NCBI GenBank assembly: GCA_964568855.1
Contig: CAZMSD010000013.1
Location: forward strand, 22,686-86,685
Source of the DNA: CAZMSD01 sp964568855
GTDB lineage: Bacteria; CAIWAD01
Direction: 5' to 3'
DNA: 64,000 bases
A model generated the notes under the pieces. That model worked only from the letters and a program-made list of their open reading frames with translations. It was not told the origin of the DNA and searched no databases. Made by a program: the position numbers and the translations under genes. Of this stretch, positions 9,165 through 18,570 are shown one piece after another (position 1 is the stretch's first letter; every line of letters begins with the position of its first letter).

Positions 9165-11138
9165 ATGAAGAAACTGATCGCAATTCTCAGCCTGCTGGCG
9201 GCCGGCTCCCTCCCGGCCCAGGTGGAGATGACCATCGCCGAAATGCAGGAACCCGGAGCATTCGGACCCGACTCCTCAGGCCACTGCGGGGAGCTGGTGA
9301 CGGTGGAAGGAGTCGGTCTCTCTTCTTCCGAGCACTTCTACGCCGGGAGCCACAGCACCTTCTACATGATCGATCCGGAAGGCGGCGATTATACCGGTTT
9401 GCTGGTCTATTCTCCCGAGAGCGACGCTTTCGAGATCGCTGTGGGCGACCTGGTGCAGGTGACGGGCATCGTCAAGGAGTACTTCACGGAATCCGAAGGC
9501 CATGAGAGCAACATGACCGAGCTGGTCCCGCAGAATCCCGACGTGGACGTGGAAGTGATCGACTACGACCAGGACCTTCCCGATCCCGTCCTGGTGGACA
9601 TGTGGTACCTGGACCCGATCCGGCACGACGAGCACGTTGCCGAGATCTACGAAGGCATGCTGGTGGAGATCCACGACGCCGTCGTGGTGGACAACACGGC
9701 GCCGGATTCCTGGCGGCAGTTCACCGTGGCGGATCCCGAGGGCAACGAGACCGTGATCCGCACCGCGGCCTACGAGCTGGACGATTACGGCCGCCCGCCT
9801 CTGGGTGCAAGTTTCGAGATGATCCGCGGCGTGATCTACCAGGTCTACGGCAACTACAACGTGATGCCCCGCGGCCTTGACGACCTGATTCTGGCAGTGG
9901 GTCCGCCCATCATCAGCGGCACCGACATCGGACCCTGCGGCGCCACGCCAGCGGACTTCGTCGAGGTCTCGACCAACATTTCAGACGACACGGCGGTGGA
10001 CGAGGCCTTCGTCTTCTACCGGGCGAACGGCGGCGGCTGGCTGCAGTACGACCTGGAGCGCGATCCCGACAGCGTGGTGCGCTTCTTCGTGGACCTGCCT
10101 GCCCAGCCCGAGGGCAGCCTGGTGGAGATCTACATCGAGGCCGTGGACGACGAAGGGGAGACCAGCTGGGATCCGCCGGAGGGCCCCGACGCGGAAGGTT
10201 TCCCGGCCTTGTACGTCACCGGCATCGAGCCCGTCACCTGCTACGAGATCCAGAGCAGCCACTATGCCGACGGCGGGAGCTGGTACCAGTGTCACAACGC
10301 CACGCTGACGGGCATTATCACGATGGGCTACACCGATTTCGGCTTCACCGAAGAGGATACCTATCGCACCTACTTCTTCGAGGACGCCGGCGGAGCCTGG
10401 AACGGTCTCTACATCTACAACACCCAGAGCCACGACGTCTGGCTGGACCAGCTCGAGCGCGGGGACATGGTGACCCTGACCGGGGAGATCACCGAGTATA
10501 ACAGCCTGACCGAGATGAGCTACATCGCGGACTTCGAGCTGCATTCCTCGGGCAACGACTTGACTCCCACGGACATCGATCTCGCGGTGGATTTCGAGGG
10601 AGCCGAGGAATCCTGGGAGAGCGTCCTGGTCACTTTGAGCTACGTGACCGTGCTCGAAGACGCGGGCTACGGCGAATGGCTGGTCCAGGATCAGTCGGGG
10701 GCCCAGATCATCCTCGATAATCTGGGCGTCTGGGACCTGGAGATCGGCGTGGGCGCCAACGCGGACGCGATCACCGGGCCCATTACCTACAACTACGGTG
10801 CCTGGAAGATCGCCCCGCGGGACAATGGGGACTTCGTCAATTTCAGTGCTGTGGATGAATTGAGGAAGGTGCCCGGATTCAGCCTCCGGGGCAACTATCC
10901 CAATCCCTTCAACCCGGTGACCACGCTGGTCTTCGAACTGGACCGGCCGGCCGAGCTCAGGGCCGAGGTCTTCAACCTGCTGGGCGAAAGGGTGGCCCTG
11001 CTGTCGGAAGGCTCCATGAGCGCCGGTGAGCATCGCCTGAGCTGGGACGCGGCCGGACTGGCCAGCGGGGTCTACGTCGCCAGGCTCAGCCTGTCCGGCG
11101 GGGAAGGTCTGCAGCAGAAGATGTTGCTGCTCAAATAG
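9165..11138 (+). CDS. secreted protein with two OB-fold-like domains and T9SS sorting domain
   Basis: The 657-residue product has a signal peptide (residues 1-18). Two related segments, about residues 18-235 and 360-565, share the layout of YhcR/DUF5689-type OB-fold domains: a strand, then VTVEGVG or ATLTGIITMG, then GDLVQVTGIVKEY or GDMVTLTGEITEYN. A middle segment, about 245-355, looks like an Ig-like beta domain. The C-terminus from about 573 (GNYPNPFNPVTTL to QQKMLLLK) is a textbook T9SS type A sorting domain. OB-fold modules of this kind occur beside extracellular nucleases, but no nuclease motif is seen here. A good Shine-Dalgarno-like GAGGACGG precedes the ATG. Confidence 0.78.
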   Translation: MKKLIAILSLLAAGSLPAQVEMTIAEMQEPGAFGPDSSGHCGELVTVEGVGLSSSEHFYAGSHSTFYMIDPEGGDYTGLLVYSPESDAFEIAVGDLVQVTGIVKEYFTESEGHESNMTELVPQNPDVDVEVIDYDQDLPDPVLVDMWYLDPIRHDEHVAEIYEGMLVEIHDAVVVDNTAPDSWRQFTVADPEGNETVIRTAAYELDDYGRPPLGASFEMIRGVIYQVYGNYNVMPRGLDDLILAVGPPIISGTDIGPCGATPADFVEVSTNISDDTAVDEAFVFYRANGGGWLQYDLERDPDSVVRFFVDLPAQPEGSLVEIYIEAVDDEGETSWDPPEGPDAEGFPALYVTGIEPVTCYEIQSSHYADGGSWYQCHNATLTGIITMGYTDFGFTEEDTYRTYFFEDAGGAWNGLYIYNTQSHDVWLDQLERGDMVTLTGEITEYNSLTEMSYIADFELHSSGNDLTPTDIDLAVDFEGAEESWESVLVTLSYVTVLEDAGYGEWLVQDQSGAQIILDNLGVWDLEIGVGANADAITGPITYNYGAWKIAPRDNGDFVNFSAVDELRKVPGFSLRGNYPNPFNPVTTLVFELDRPAELRAEVFNLLGERVALLSEGSMSAGEHRLSWDAAGLASGVYVARLSLSGGEGLQQKMLLLK

Positions 11139-11140
11139 CC

Positions 11141-11172
11141 TTGACGCGGACCGCGAAGCGCGGCCGCGTCAA
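11141..11172. terminator. strong GC hairpin after the OB-fold gene
   Basis: TTGACGCGG and CCGCG pair with CGCGG and CCGCGTCAA around a 3-base loop, with one bulged A. No T-tract follows, so it may slow or stabilise the transcript rather than terminate it. The GACCGCG core also occurs in the short repeats near 18.2-18.5 kb. Confidence 0.5.
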
Positions 11173-11319
11173 GCCGCCGCAGATGCAGCGGTCGCCGGGG
11201 AAGATTTTCGTGGAATACGATGTATTCAGGGCGCCGCTGATCTGCGGTTGGCGACCGCGATGCGACTGCATCAAGCGCAGCGATGAAACGATCGAACAAG
11301 ACCGCCGACCAGGATTGCA

Positions 11320-12834
11320 ATGACAGAGCGTGATACACCGGGGATCATCGAGAGTACCTGGCGCCTGCCGCTGCTGGGGCTGCTTCTAATGTACCTGGCG
11401 GCCTGCGAGCCGCCCACCGCCGATGATACTCCCCTGGAGAACCTGCTGCCCCAGACGCACCTGGCCATCGGCTATTTCCGGGCGGACGAGGAGGCGGTGG
11501 ACACGCTTTCCGTCACCGCCTCACGCGTGGGTCTGTCCTGGTGGGGCGAGGACGCCGACGGCTGGATCGACCACTATCTCTATCGCTGGGACTACGAAGC
11601 AGAAGGCCTGTGGCACCAGACCACGCAGGAATCGGACACCTTCATCGTGCTGCTGGAAGCCGACACGGTGGTGGTGCGCTTCGAGATCGTGGCCGTGGAC
11701 AACGAAGGCGGAGTGGATCAAAGCCCTGCCGGCACTGTTTTCCCCGCCTACAACACCAAGCCGGAAATTGCCTGGACGGCCAACAGCCTGGAGCTGCTGA
11801 CCTACCAGCCGGGCACCTTCGAGGACAGCGCCAGCTGGACCTTTCCCTACGTCACCTTCCAGTACAGCGTCTGGGACCTGGACGGCGACGAGACCGTCAC
11901 CCAGGTGCTCTGGGCCCTGGACGACACCAGTGCCTGGAATGAACAGCCCCTGGGCTTGAACTCCATCGTTCTGGGACCCGAGGAGCTGGGGCCCGGAGAG
12001 CATCGCTTCTTCATGAAGGCCAGCGACATCGCCCAGGCCTGGTCCGAAACCCTGACGTATCCGCGGGTACAGGATACACTGGGCACCGGCGAGCCCATTC
12101 TCTGGATGGTCCGCGAGCTGCACGGAGACCTGCTGGTGGTGCTGGACGACGACAGCCGCGTGGAGGCGCCGGAGAACCTGCGCGCCGGTTTCCAGGGCAT
12201 GGGCTACGCCGAGGACCTGGATTACACATTCTGGTACGCCTACGACTGGGTACCCGATGAACCCGCCGACCTGGAGAACCTGCTCGCCGAATTCCAGGCC
12301 GTGTTCTGGATCAGTTGGAAGAACACCCAGATGGAGAGCGTCTGCGAGTCCCTGAATTCCTTCGTGGAAGACGGCGGAAAGCTGCTGATCAGCACCACCG
12401 ACGTGGGCCGGATCTCCAGCTACACCGGCGAGCCCTATCTCTTCGACGGCAACTGCGTGCCGCTGGACAGCCTGACCAACCAGCGGCACTACATCTACCC
12501 CGGCGGCTCGCGGGACCATCCGGTGACGCCCGTGGAAGATTTCGCGGACCTCTACCCCGTGATGTACACCGTCGAGCGCATCAGTTTCCAGGGCAACAAT
12601 CCCCTTGACCCTGATTTCGGCTTCGTGCCCGACAGTTCCGCGGTGGAGTTGTATTACGTGCCCGAGGATCCCGACGATCCGGAGGAGTACCCGCGTGTCA
12701 CGGTGGGAGCGCGGGTGGAAGCGGACGGGCTGCCGGCCAAGGCCAAGATCGTCTATCTCAGCCTGCCGGTCTGGCTGCTGGATGACCTGCCGGCCTTTTT
12801 CGAGACACTGCTGCTGGAGGAGTTCGACTGGTGA
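11320..12834 (+). CDS. lipoprotein with Ig-like N-terminal region, function unknown
   Basis: The 504-residue protein has a lipoprotein signal with LMYLAAC, which puts the lipidated Cys at 29, so it should sit in the outer or inner membrane. Residues 50-150 (VGLSWWGEDADGWIDHYLYR) and the following block resemble extracellular Ig/FN3-like repeats of FCB lipoproteins. The C-terminal half has an alpha/beta look (ILWMVRELHGDLLVVLDDDSR, then AVFWISWKNTQMESVCESLNSFVEDGGKLLI), reminiscent of the class I glutamine-amidotransferase-like fold of surface proteins, but with no catalytic triad I can identify. It follows the OB-fold gene by 180 bases and precedes the TonB receptor by 40. Start ATG carries the octamer GTGATACA just inside the gene. 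Confidence 0.65.
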   Translation: MTERDTPGIIESTWRLPLLGLLLMYLAACEPPTADDTPLENLLPQTHLAIGYFRADEEAVDTLSVTASRVGLSWWGEDADGWIDHYLYRWDYEAEGLWHQTTQESDTFIVLLEADTVVVRFEIVAVDNEGGVDQSPAGTVFPAYNTKPEIAWTANSLELLTYQPGTFEDSASWTFPYVTFQYSVWDLDGDETVTQVLWALDDTSAWNEQPLGLNSIVLGPEELGPGEHRFFMKASDIAQAWSETLTYPRVQDTLGTGEPILWMVRELHGDLLVVLDDDSRVEAPENLRAGFQGMGYAEDLDYTFWYAYDWVPDEPADLENLLAEFQAVFWISWKNTQMESVCESLNSFVEDGGKLLISTTDVGRISSYTGEPYLFDGNCVPLDSLTNQRHYIYPGGSRDHPVTPVEDFADLYPVMYTVERISFQGNNPLDPDFGFVPDSSAVELYYVPEDPDDPEEYPRVTVGARVEADGLPAKAKIVYLSLPVWLLDDLPAFFETLLLEEFDW

Positions 12835-12874
12835 AGCGTTTGCGGAATCCGCATGATCGGAATAAACGGAACAC

Positions 12875-15667
12875 ATGATGAACCGTAGCCGCCTGAACCT
12901 CGCTCTTACGCTGGCGGCCCTGCTGCTGGGCTGGGCACTCTCCGCGCGGGCCGGAGGCCGGATCTCCGGCCTGGTGAGCGACGCGGAGACGGGCGAGGGC
13001 CTGCCGGGCGTCAATGTGGTGGTCAAGGGCACTTACCGCGGCTCGGCTACCGATATCAACGGCGAGTTCACGATCCACAACCTGCCCCAGGGCACGGTGG
13101 ACCTGGAGCTCAGCTACCTGGGCTACCGCAACGTGCTGGCCACGGGAGTCGCCGTGCTGGAGGGCCAGACGGTCCACAAGGAATACGGCATGGAGCGCTC
13201 CTACCTGGCCGGCGAGGACGTGGTGATCATCGGCAAGAAGCCGCTCTACGAGGTCGACAACACCAGCTCCAGCACCCGCGTGGAGCTGGAAGAAGTGCGC
13301 ACCATGATCGTGGAGGACATCACGGACGTGGTCAGCCAGCAGGTGGGCGTGGTCAAGTCGGACAACGAGATCCACATCCGGGGCGGGCGGGCGGACGAGA
13401 GCCTCTACATCATCGACAACCTGGCGGTCCGCGATCCGGTCTCGGGGCAGAGCACGGGTGTCTTCCTTTCCGCGGAAGCCATCAAGGAGATCGAGGTAAT
13501 CACCGGCGGCTTCAACGCCGAGTACGGCGAGGCCATGAGCGGGGTGATCAACGTGGAGACCCGTGAGGGCGGCAAGGACTTCTTCGGCAGCGTCACCTGG
13601 AAGAGGGACAACCTGAGCCCCGATTTTCCCCGGGACAACCAGAACGAGGACGTGCTGGAACTGAACCTGGGCGGACCCCTGCCCTCCCTGGGACTGCCGG
13701 GCAGCTTCAGCTATTTCGTCAACGGCTACGGCAGCCTGTCCGACACCCATCTGCCCCACGCCGGGGACCTCAATCCCTACCGGAGCTGGATGAAGAGCTT
13801 CAGCCTGCGCGAGGAGAATTCCGCCTCGGCCATGCTCAAGATCACCTGGCGGCCACTGCTGACGCGCAAGCTGACCTGGTCCTGGGGGCGCAGCATGCAG
13901 GTGAACCAGGGCTATTTCACCCGCCTGGTGGAGGACCGCCGCTTCTACCCCTACGAGTACGAGGGGAACCTGGACCACTACAACACTTTCAGCCAGGAAT
14001 CGCGGCAGCTCGGCCTGAACTGGAAGGAAACTCTGAGCGAGAAGAGTTACCTGGACCTGACCTACGGCTTCTTCTACTACAACCAGCACGCCGACGCTTC
14101 GGGAAAGCGCTGGGAGGACTACCAGCGCCCGCTGGACATCGAGCCCACCTGGTACCTGATGGCGCCCGACGGCAGCATCACCATTTTCCAGGGCGACGGA
14201 TTCTGGGATTACGGCGACACGGATTTCTGGCACGACCACTTCGCAGCCACCCATACGCTGAAGGGCGCCTGGACCAGCCGGGTCACTTCAGAGCACGAAC
14301 TGAAAGCCGGATTCGAGATCGAGAATTCCGAGCTGCAGCTCCTGCACGTCACAGCGCCCTGGCTGGCCACTTCCACCAGCCTGGGCCGCAACTTCGACCA
14401 GTATCACGCCTGGACTACGGCGGGCGCCCTCTACATCCAGGACAAGATCCTCTACAAGGGAATGAACGCCAACGTCGGTCTGCGACTGGATTTCTGGCGT
14501 CCCGGCGGCTACGTGGAGGACGTGGTGGCCGACACCTCCGTGGCGGTGCTCACCCAAGCGGCCCGGCAGCTCTTCTACGACGAGAGCTTCGAGTTCCTGG
14601 GAGGACGCTGGAAGGCCCAGCTCTCGCCGCGGCTGGGGATCAGCCACCCCGTGACCGACAACGACATGCTCTTTTTCAGCTACGGGCATTTCAGCCAGCG
14701 CCCGCGCTACTCCTATGTCTACGCCAAGCTGAAGACCTCCAGCCAGGGCAGCTACCAGCTCTTCGGCAATCCCAACCTCAATCCCACCACCACGGTGGCC
14801 TACGAGCTGGGACTCAAGCACCGCTTCAACGAGAACAGCGTGCTGCAGCTCACCGCCTTCTACCGGGACATGTTCAACTATGTGACCTCCTTCCGCGTGG
14901 AACGCGAACACCCGCGCTACGGCAACATCAGCTATACCCAGTACTTCAACATCGACTACGCCCGCAGCCGCGGGCTGGAGCTGAGCTGGCGGCAGCGCTT
15001 CCGGCAATACTGGAGCTTCAACTGGAACCTGAGCTACAGCGTGCTGACGGGCAAGAGCAGCTCTCCATCCGAGAACCTGCTCAACGAGGCCCGGGTGGGC
15101 CTGCGCGACGTGGAGCTGGGCGAGAGCTTCCTGAGTTGGGACCGTCCCATGCAGACCAGCGCCAACCTGGCTTTCCACGTGGGTCGCGGCGAGGCCCTGA
15201 AACTGGGCAACTGGCGCAGCCCTGAGGACTGGGGCTTCAACCTGCGCCTGGAACTGGAAAGCGGCCAGCGCTACTCCCCGGAGTACATCGACATCGGAGA
15301 TACGCTGAATCCCGTGGACGATCGAGCCCTGCGCCTGGAGGCCAAGCCCTATACGAAGCTGGCCAGGATGCGCAGGCTGGTGGATCTGATGGCCTACAAG
15401 GATTTTCGCAAACTGCCCTGGGGCCTGGACTGCCGCCTGTTCTTCGAGATCCAGAACCTGTTCAACTTCAAGATCGTCTCCTCCTCGTCCTGGATCAACG
15501 ATCTCACCGGCCGGCCCTGGGAACCCGGCGATCCCTTCGTGGCCAACAACCGCGTGTACTACGAGTGGAGCGAGGAACTGAGCCGGGAGCGGGTACGGCC
15601 GCCGGATTCGCCCGCGCGTTACCGGGAGCCGCGGCAGGTGACCTTCGGGATCACGCTGAGATTCTGA
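12875..15667 (+). CDS. TonB-dependent outer-membrane receptor
   Basis: This 930-residue protein imports a ligand across the outer membrane using TonB energy. A signal peptide (about 1-27) is followed by a CarboxypepD_reg-like domain (GRISGLVSDAETGEGLPGVN to about residue 105), a plug domain (about 130-235) with VVKSDNEIHIRGGRADE and AEYGEAMSGVINVET, and a long beta-barrel rich in aromatic strands that ends in FGITLRF, the expected terminal Phe. ATGs at 12875 and 12878 are both possible starts. It does not have a SusD partner beside it, so a SusCD pair is not supported. Neighbours are lipoproteins and PorV/PorQ, which suggests an uptake or assembly complex. The ligand is unknown. Confidence 0.88.
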   Translation: MMNRSRLNLALTLAALLLGWALSARAGGRISGLVSDAETGEGLPGVNVVVKGTYRGSATDINGEFTIHNLPQGTVDLELSYLGYRNVLATGVAVLEGQTVHKEYGMERSYLAGEDVVIIGKKPLYEVDNTSSSTRVELEEVRTMIVEDITDVVSQQVGVVKSDNEIHIRGGRADESLYIIDNLAVRDPVSGQSTGVFLSAEAIKEIEVITGGFNAEYGEAMSGVINVETREGGKDFFGSVTWKRDNLSPDFPRDNQNEDVLELNLGGPLPSLGLPGSFSYFVNGYGSLSDTHLPHAGDLNPYRSWMKSFSLREENSASAMLKITWRPLLTRKLTWSWGRSMQVNQGYFTRLVEDRRFYPYEYEGNLDHYNTFSQESRQLGLNWKETLSEKSYLDLTYGFFYYNQHADASGKRWEDYQRPLDIEPTWYLMAPDGSITIFQGDGFWDYGDTDFWHDHFAATHTLKGAWTSRVTSEHELKAGFEIENSELQLLHVTAPWLATSTSLGRNFDQYHAWTTAGALYIQDKILYKGMNANVGLRLDFWRPGGYVEDVVADTSVAVLTQAARQLFYDESFEFLGGRWKAQLSPRLGISHPVTDNDMLFFSYGHFSQRPRYSYVYAKLKTSSQGSYQLFGNPNLNPTTTVAYELGLKHRFNENSVLQLTAFYRDMFNYVTSFRVEREHPRYGNISYTQYFNIDYARSRGLELSWRQRFRQYWSFNWNLSYSVLTGKSSSPSENLLNEARVGLRDVELGESFLSWDRPMQTSANLAFHVGRGEALKLGNWRSPEDWGFNLRLELESGQRYSPEYIDIGDTLNPVDDRALRLEAKPYTKLARMRRLVDLMAYKDFRKLPWGLDCRLFFEIQNLFNFKIVSSSSWINDLTGRPWEPGDPFVANNRVYYEWSEELSRERVRPPDSPARYREPRQVTFGITLRF

Positions 15668-15762
15668 GCGCCGCGCGGATCCTCCGCTTAGGCCGCAGGA
15701 CGCTATTCGATTGAAAACCGGCGGTTCCGGGAGGGAGTGTTGCACAAGATGACGGGAGCCTG

Positions 15763-16758
15763 ATGCGGACAGCCTGCCTGATCCTGACGATTCTGCTGCC
15801 GGGGCTCCTTCCCGCCCAGGGCCTGATCCGCAATTTCGGCGCGGAACGCAGCGGCACCACGGTGCTCAACTTCCTCAAGATCGGGGTGGGGGCGCGCGCC
15901 GAGGGCATGGCCCAGGCTTTCGTGGGCGTGGCAGACGACGCCACCGCGCTCTACTGGAATCCGGCGGGGCTGGGACTGCTCAAGGGCAGCCAGCTGAGTA
16001 TCAACCACCTGGAATGGCCCACCGATATCACCTACGACTACCTGGGCGGCGTGCACCGCCTGACCGATCGTCACAGCCTGGGACTGGCCTATTCGCAGCT
16101 GCGCACCGATCCCATGCCGGTGACCACCGAGGAGCGACCCCAGGGGGACGGCACAACATTCTACTTCATGGACCAGTGCCTGCAGCTCACGGGCGCCATG
16201 CGCATGACAAACCAGTTCAGCTGCGGTCTCTCGCTCAAGTACGTGCGCGAGGACATCGCCGAAGTCCGCATGGACGGCTGGCTGATGGACCTGGGCACCT
16301 TCTATCGGACCGGCTGGCGGGATTTCTCCATCGCCGTCTCCCTGAGCAATTTCGGCGGGGTCTTCCGCCCGCAGGGCGATTACCTGCCCGCCAATTCCGA
16401 GGACGGCCGGCGTCGCAGCTGGGAGGACTTCAGCCCGCCCACGGTCTTCCGCATCGGCAGCGCCCTGCACGTACTGGACCTGAAGGAGCACCGGGTGCTG
16501 CTGGCCGGGCAGATCAACCATCCGGTGGACAACCTGGAGAACTATCTCTTCGGCCTGGAGTACTGCTGGCTGGGCAGCTACTTCGCAAGGGCCGGCTGGA
16601 AATTCAACGCCGGCGAAGAGAGCTGGACCGCGGGGGCCGGAGTGTCCTACAAACTGGGTGCCCTGGGCATCAAGCTGGACATCTCCTACAGCGATTTCGG
16701 ACTGCTGGATAACAGCCGGCGCATGTCCTCCCAGTTCAGTTGGGAGGATGAACGTTGA
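15763..16758 (+). CDS. PorV/PorQ family outer-membrane protein
   Basis: The 331-residue product has a signal peptide (about 1-18) and the conserved block FLKIGVGARAEGMAQAFVGVADDATALYWNPAGL, which I recognise as the PorV/PorQ (UPF0164-like) family related to FadL barrels. PorV in Bacteroidota shuttles T9SS cargo at the cell surface. The rest alternates strands ending with QFSWEDER. It follows the TonB receptor by 95 bases and overlaps the next gene by 4 (TTGA). Its presence beside two proteins carrying T9SS-like tails supports a working T9SS in this organism, although no other T9SS component lies in the window. Family sure, exact role inferred. Confidence 0.85.
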   Translation: MRTACLILTILLPGLLPAQGLIRNFGAERSGTTVLNFLKIGVGARAEGMAQAFVGVADDATALYWNPAGLGLLKGSQLSINHLEWPTDITYDYLGGVHRLTDRHSLGLAYSQLRTDPMPVTTEERPQGDGTTFYFMDQCLQLTGAMRMTNQFSCGLSLKYVREDIAEVRMDGWLMDLGTFYRTGWRDFSIAVSLSNFGGVFRPQGDYLPANSEDGRRRSWEDFSPPTVFRIGSALHVLDLKEHRVLLAGQINHPVDNLENYLFGLEYCWLGSYFARAGWKFNAGEESWTAGAGVSYKLGALGIKLDISYSDFGLLDNSRRMSSQFSWEDER

Positions 16759-18224
16759 GTTCCGGAACTCGTCTTCGGCCCCTTCGGTCACGGTGGAAGC
16801 AGGGCCTGTTCGCCCTGGCGCTGCTGACGGCAGCCTGCAGCGTGGATCGCTTTCCCCTGCCTGAAGTGCAGCAGGGCGACACTTTCGGCGCCAGCGACAC
16901 GACCTACCTGCAGCTCAACCGGGACATCCAGCTGCCCGCCAACTCGCTGCCCGCGGACATGTTCATCGACGACGACGGCCACATCTACGTGGCCCTCACC
17001 GACACGGTGGCCGGAACGGCAGGGATCGGGATCTGGGACCAGGCTCTGAACGAAATCGGCTGGTACGATATAACGGAACAGGCGCTGGCGGACAGCGAAG
17101 CCGCCGGGGACCTGGGAATTCCCGTCGGCCAGATAATGCCTCTCGAAGGTCTGTGCGTCAGCCGGGAGGAACTCCTGCTGGCGGTGACCGGTTACAACAC
17201 ACTCTGGGCCAGGAATCTGCAGGTGGAGCGCGAAGAGATCCTCTTCGCCTTCACGTCAATAACACTCGAGGACCCTGCCACCGGGAATCCGGACACGCTG
17301 AGCGCGGCGGAATTCGCAGGGGTCATCGAGGAAGATTCGGATGTCCTGCTCTGGACCGTGGTGGACATCGATTCGCTGGCCCTGGACAGCCCCGAACTGA
17401 CCCAGCGCCTCGGCTGGACCGCCCTCTGGACCGGAGCGGGCGCGACTCGCCTGAGTTCCGTGGCGCCCGGGAGACCGGGCTGGCGCGAAGTCCACGTGTC
17501 CAATAACAACCGCTTCGGGAGCCGCGTTCACCGGATCCGCTTCGATCCGGAGGTGGTGCTGCTGACGGCCAATCCTGAAGTACCGGCCGTTTATCTCTAT
17601 TCGCAGACCGAGGAGGCGATCACCATCTACTGGGGTACGGGGCAGGGCACGGTGGAAAAAGTACTGGCCCTGGACGCCGACCTGGCGGGAAACGTCTACC
17701 TGACCCAGTCCGCCCCTTCCCACGGATACTGGAAGGCGCAGCGCTTCTACGCGGAAGACCAGGATGACGCGAGCTTCTGGACCTTCGATTTCGGCCTGCA
17801 GGGCAGCCAGTTCATGGAATTCGGACGGTTCCAGGACGCGGTGGACATAACCTACACGGATGCCAACATGTTCGTACTGGACCGCAAGGAAGGCGACTCG
17901 CTCTTCGTGGAAGCGGATTCCGCCTGGACGCTGAGTTCCAGCAGGCACCAGGTGCAGGTTTACCGGCGCAACGGCGTATTCACATTGCCCTGCGGTGCCA
18001 GCCGGGCATTCGTGGATACGGTGCTTACCGTGGACGGCCAGCCGGACACCACTACTGTCAAGGTCTGGGTCTACGATCAGCTCGAGGATCCCCACAGCGT
18101 GGCGGTCTACGGCAATCGCAGCGAGCGCGCGGGCACCGAGGAGGAGTTCGTCTTCGTGGCCGACGGCGACCGGATCAAGATTTTCACTCTGTCCATCTCC
18201 GCAGACGATCTGCCGGTAGAGTAG
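16755..18224 (+). CDS. lipoprotein with possible beta-propeller
   Basis: The start is TTG at 16755, overlapping the PorV stop as TTGA. The 489-residue product has a lipobox LLTAAC with Cys28. Blocks such as MFIDDDGHIYVALTD, VYLYSQTEEAITIYWG and LALDADLAGNVYLTQ recur in the manner of NHL/six-bladed propeller repeats, though spacing is irregular. Propellers of this type in envelope clusters usually bind ligands or partners. Translational coupling to the PorV/PorQ gene suggests they act together. No catalytic motif is seen, and I cannot name a family. Confidence 0.65.
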   Translation: MSSGTRLRPLRSRWKQGLFALALLTAACSVDRFPLPEVQQGDTFGASDTTYLQLNRDIQLPANSLPADMFIDDDGHIYVALTDTVAGTAGIGIWDQALNEIGWYDITEQALADSEAAGDLGIPVGQIMPLEGLCVSREELLLAVTGYNTLWARNLQVEREEILFAFTSITLEDPATGNPDTLSAAEFAGVIEEDSDVLLWTVVDIDSLALDSPELTQRLGWTALWTGAGATRLSSVAPGRPGWREVHVSNNNRFGSRVHRIRFDPEVVLLTANPEVPAVYLYSQTEEAITIYWGTGQGTVEKVLALDADLAGNVYLTQSAPSHGYWKAQRFYAEDQDDASFWTFDFGLQGSQFMEFGRFQDAVDITYTDANMFVLDRKEGDSLFVEADSAWTLSSSRHQVQVYRRNGVFTLPCGASRAFVDTVLTVDGQPDTTTVKVWVYDQLEDPHSVAVYGNRSERAGTEEEFVFVADGDRIKIFTLSISADDLPVE

Positions 18225-18229
18225 CTGCG

Positions 18230-18305
18230 GCATGCAGCGGACCGCGCGCGGCAACGCGAAATATATCCTGTATCACACCCAAGCGCGCCGCCGCTGATGC
18301 GCAGC
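18230..18305. repeat. short REP-like element, copy 1
   Basis: Begins GCATGCAGCGGACCGCG and ends CCGCTGATGCGCAGC. The ends are imperfect inverted repeats of each other, and the element shares both ends with copy 2 at 18471-18512. Its centre contains one GTGATACA octamer on the minus strand. A related GACCGCG plus GCCGCAGATGCAGC arrangement is seen at about 11145-11190. Confidence 0.5.
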
Positions 18306-18411
18306 ACGAAATGCCTACGAGGCATCTACCGGCGGCGCGACAACGATGAGTGAGAAGATCGACGGGCTCCAGCGCCGCGACAGATGCCTTTATCGCCCGC
18401 GGGTCGTTTTT

Positions 18412-18471
18412 CTGAGTCCTTCGTGTTCTTCGTGTCCTTCGTGGTGAGAGAACTTCGCGCGCTTCGTGGTG
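18412..18471 (+). repeat. CTTCGTG-type direct repeat, copy A
   Basis: A 60-bp run built on the heptamer CTTCGTG, starting CTGAGTCCTTCGTG and ending GCTTCGTGGTG. It matches copy B at 19304-19362 at about nine of ten positions, in the same orientation. Read on the other strand it gives the spurious peptide pattern KDTKNTKD that is familiar from intergenic repeats of environmental bacteria (general knowledge). Confidence 0.7.
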
Positions 18472-18512
18472 CATGCAGCTGACCGCGCTTCGCGCCACCG
18501 CTGATGCACAGC
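18471..18512. repeat. short REP-like element, copy 2
   Basis: Reads from GCATGCAGCTGACCGCG to CCGCTGATGCACAGC, with CGCGCTTCGCG in the middle that can fold. It is a compact version of copy 1. It abuts the right end of the CTTCGTG-type repeat and is followed 12 bases later by a GTGATACA octamer. Confidence 0.5.
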
Positions 18513-18570
18513 CTGATCGGAAGGGTGATACACTGCCACGGATTCATCATGAGGAACACAAGCTAACATG

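Larger units (their letters stand above)
18225..18569 (+). other. intergenic repeat block left of the integron cassette
   Basis: No gene is credible in these 345 bases. They hold two related GC-rich palindromic elements (18230-18305 and 18471-18512), one CTTCGTG-type repeat (18412-18471), a small hairpin ATGCCT-ACG-AGGCAT-like at 18311-18325, and two GTGATACA octamers in opposite orientation (18269 and 18525). The block ends at the proposed cassette junction at 18570/18571. Confidence 0.6.

Noticed and set aside
12875..16758. SusC/SusD-type utilisation locus
   Set aside because: The receptor has a SusC-like N-terminal domain, but no SusD-like lipoprotein or glycoside hydrolase lies beside it.
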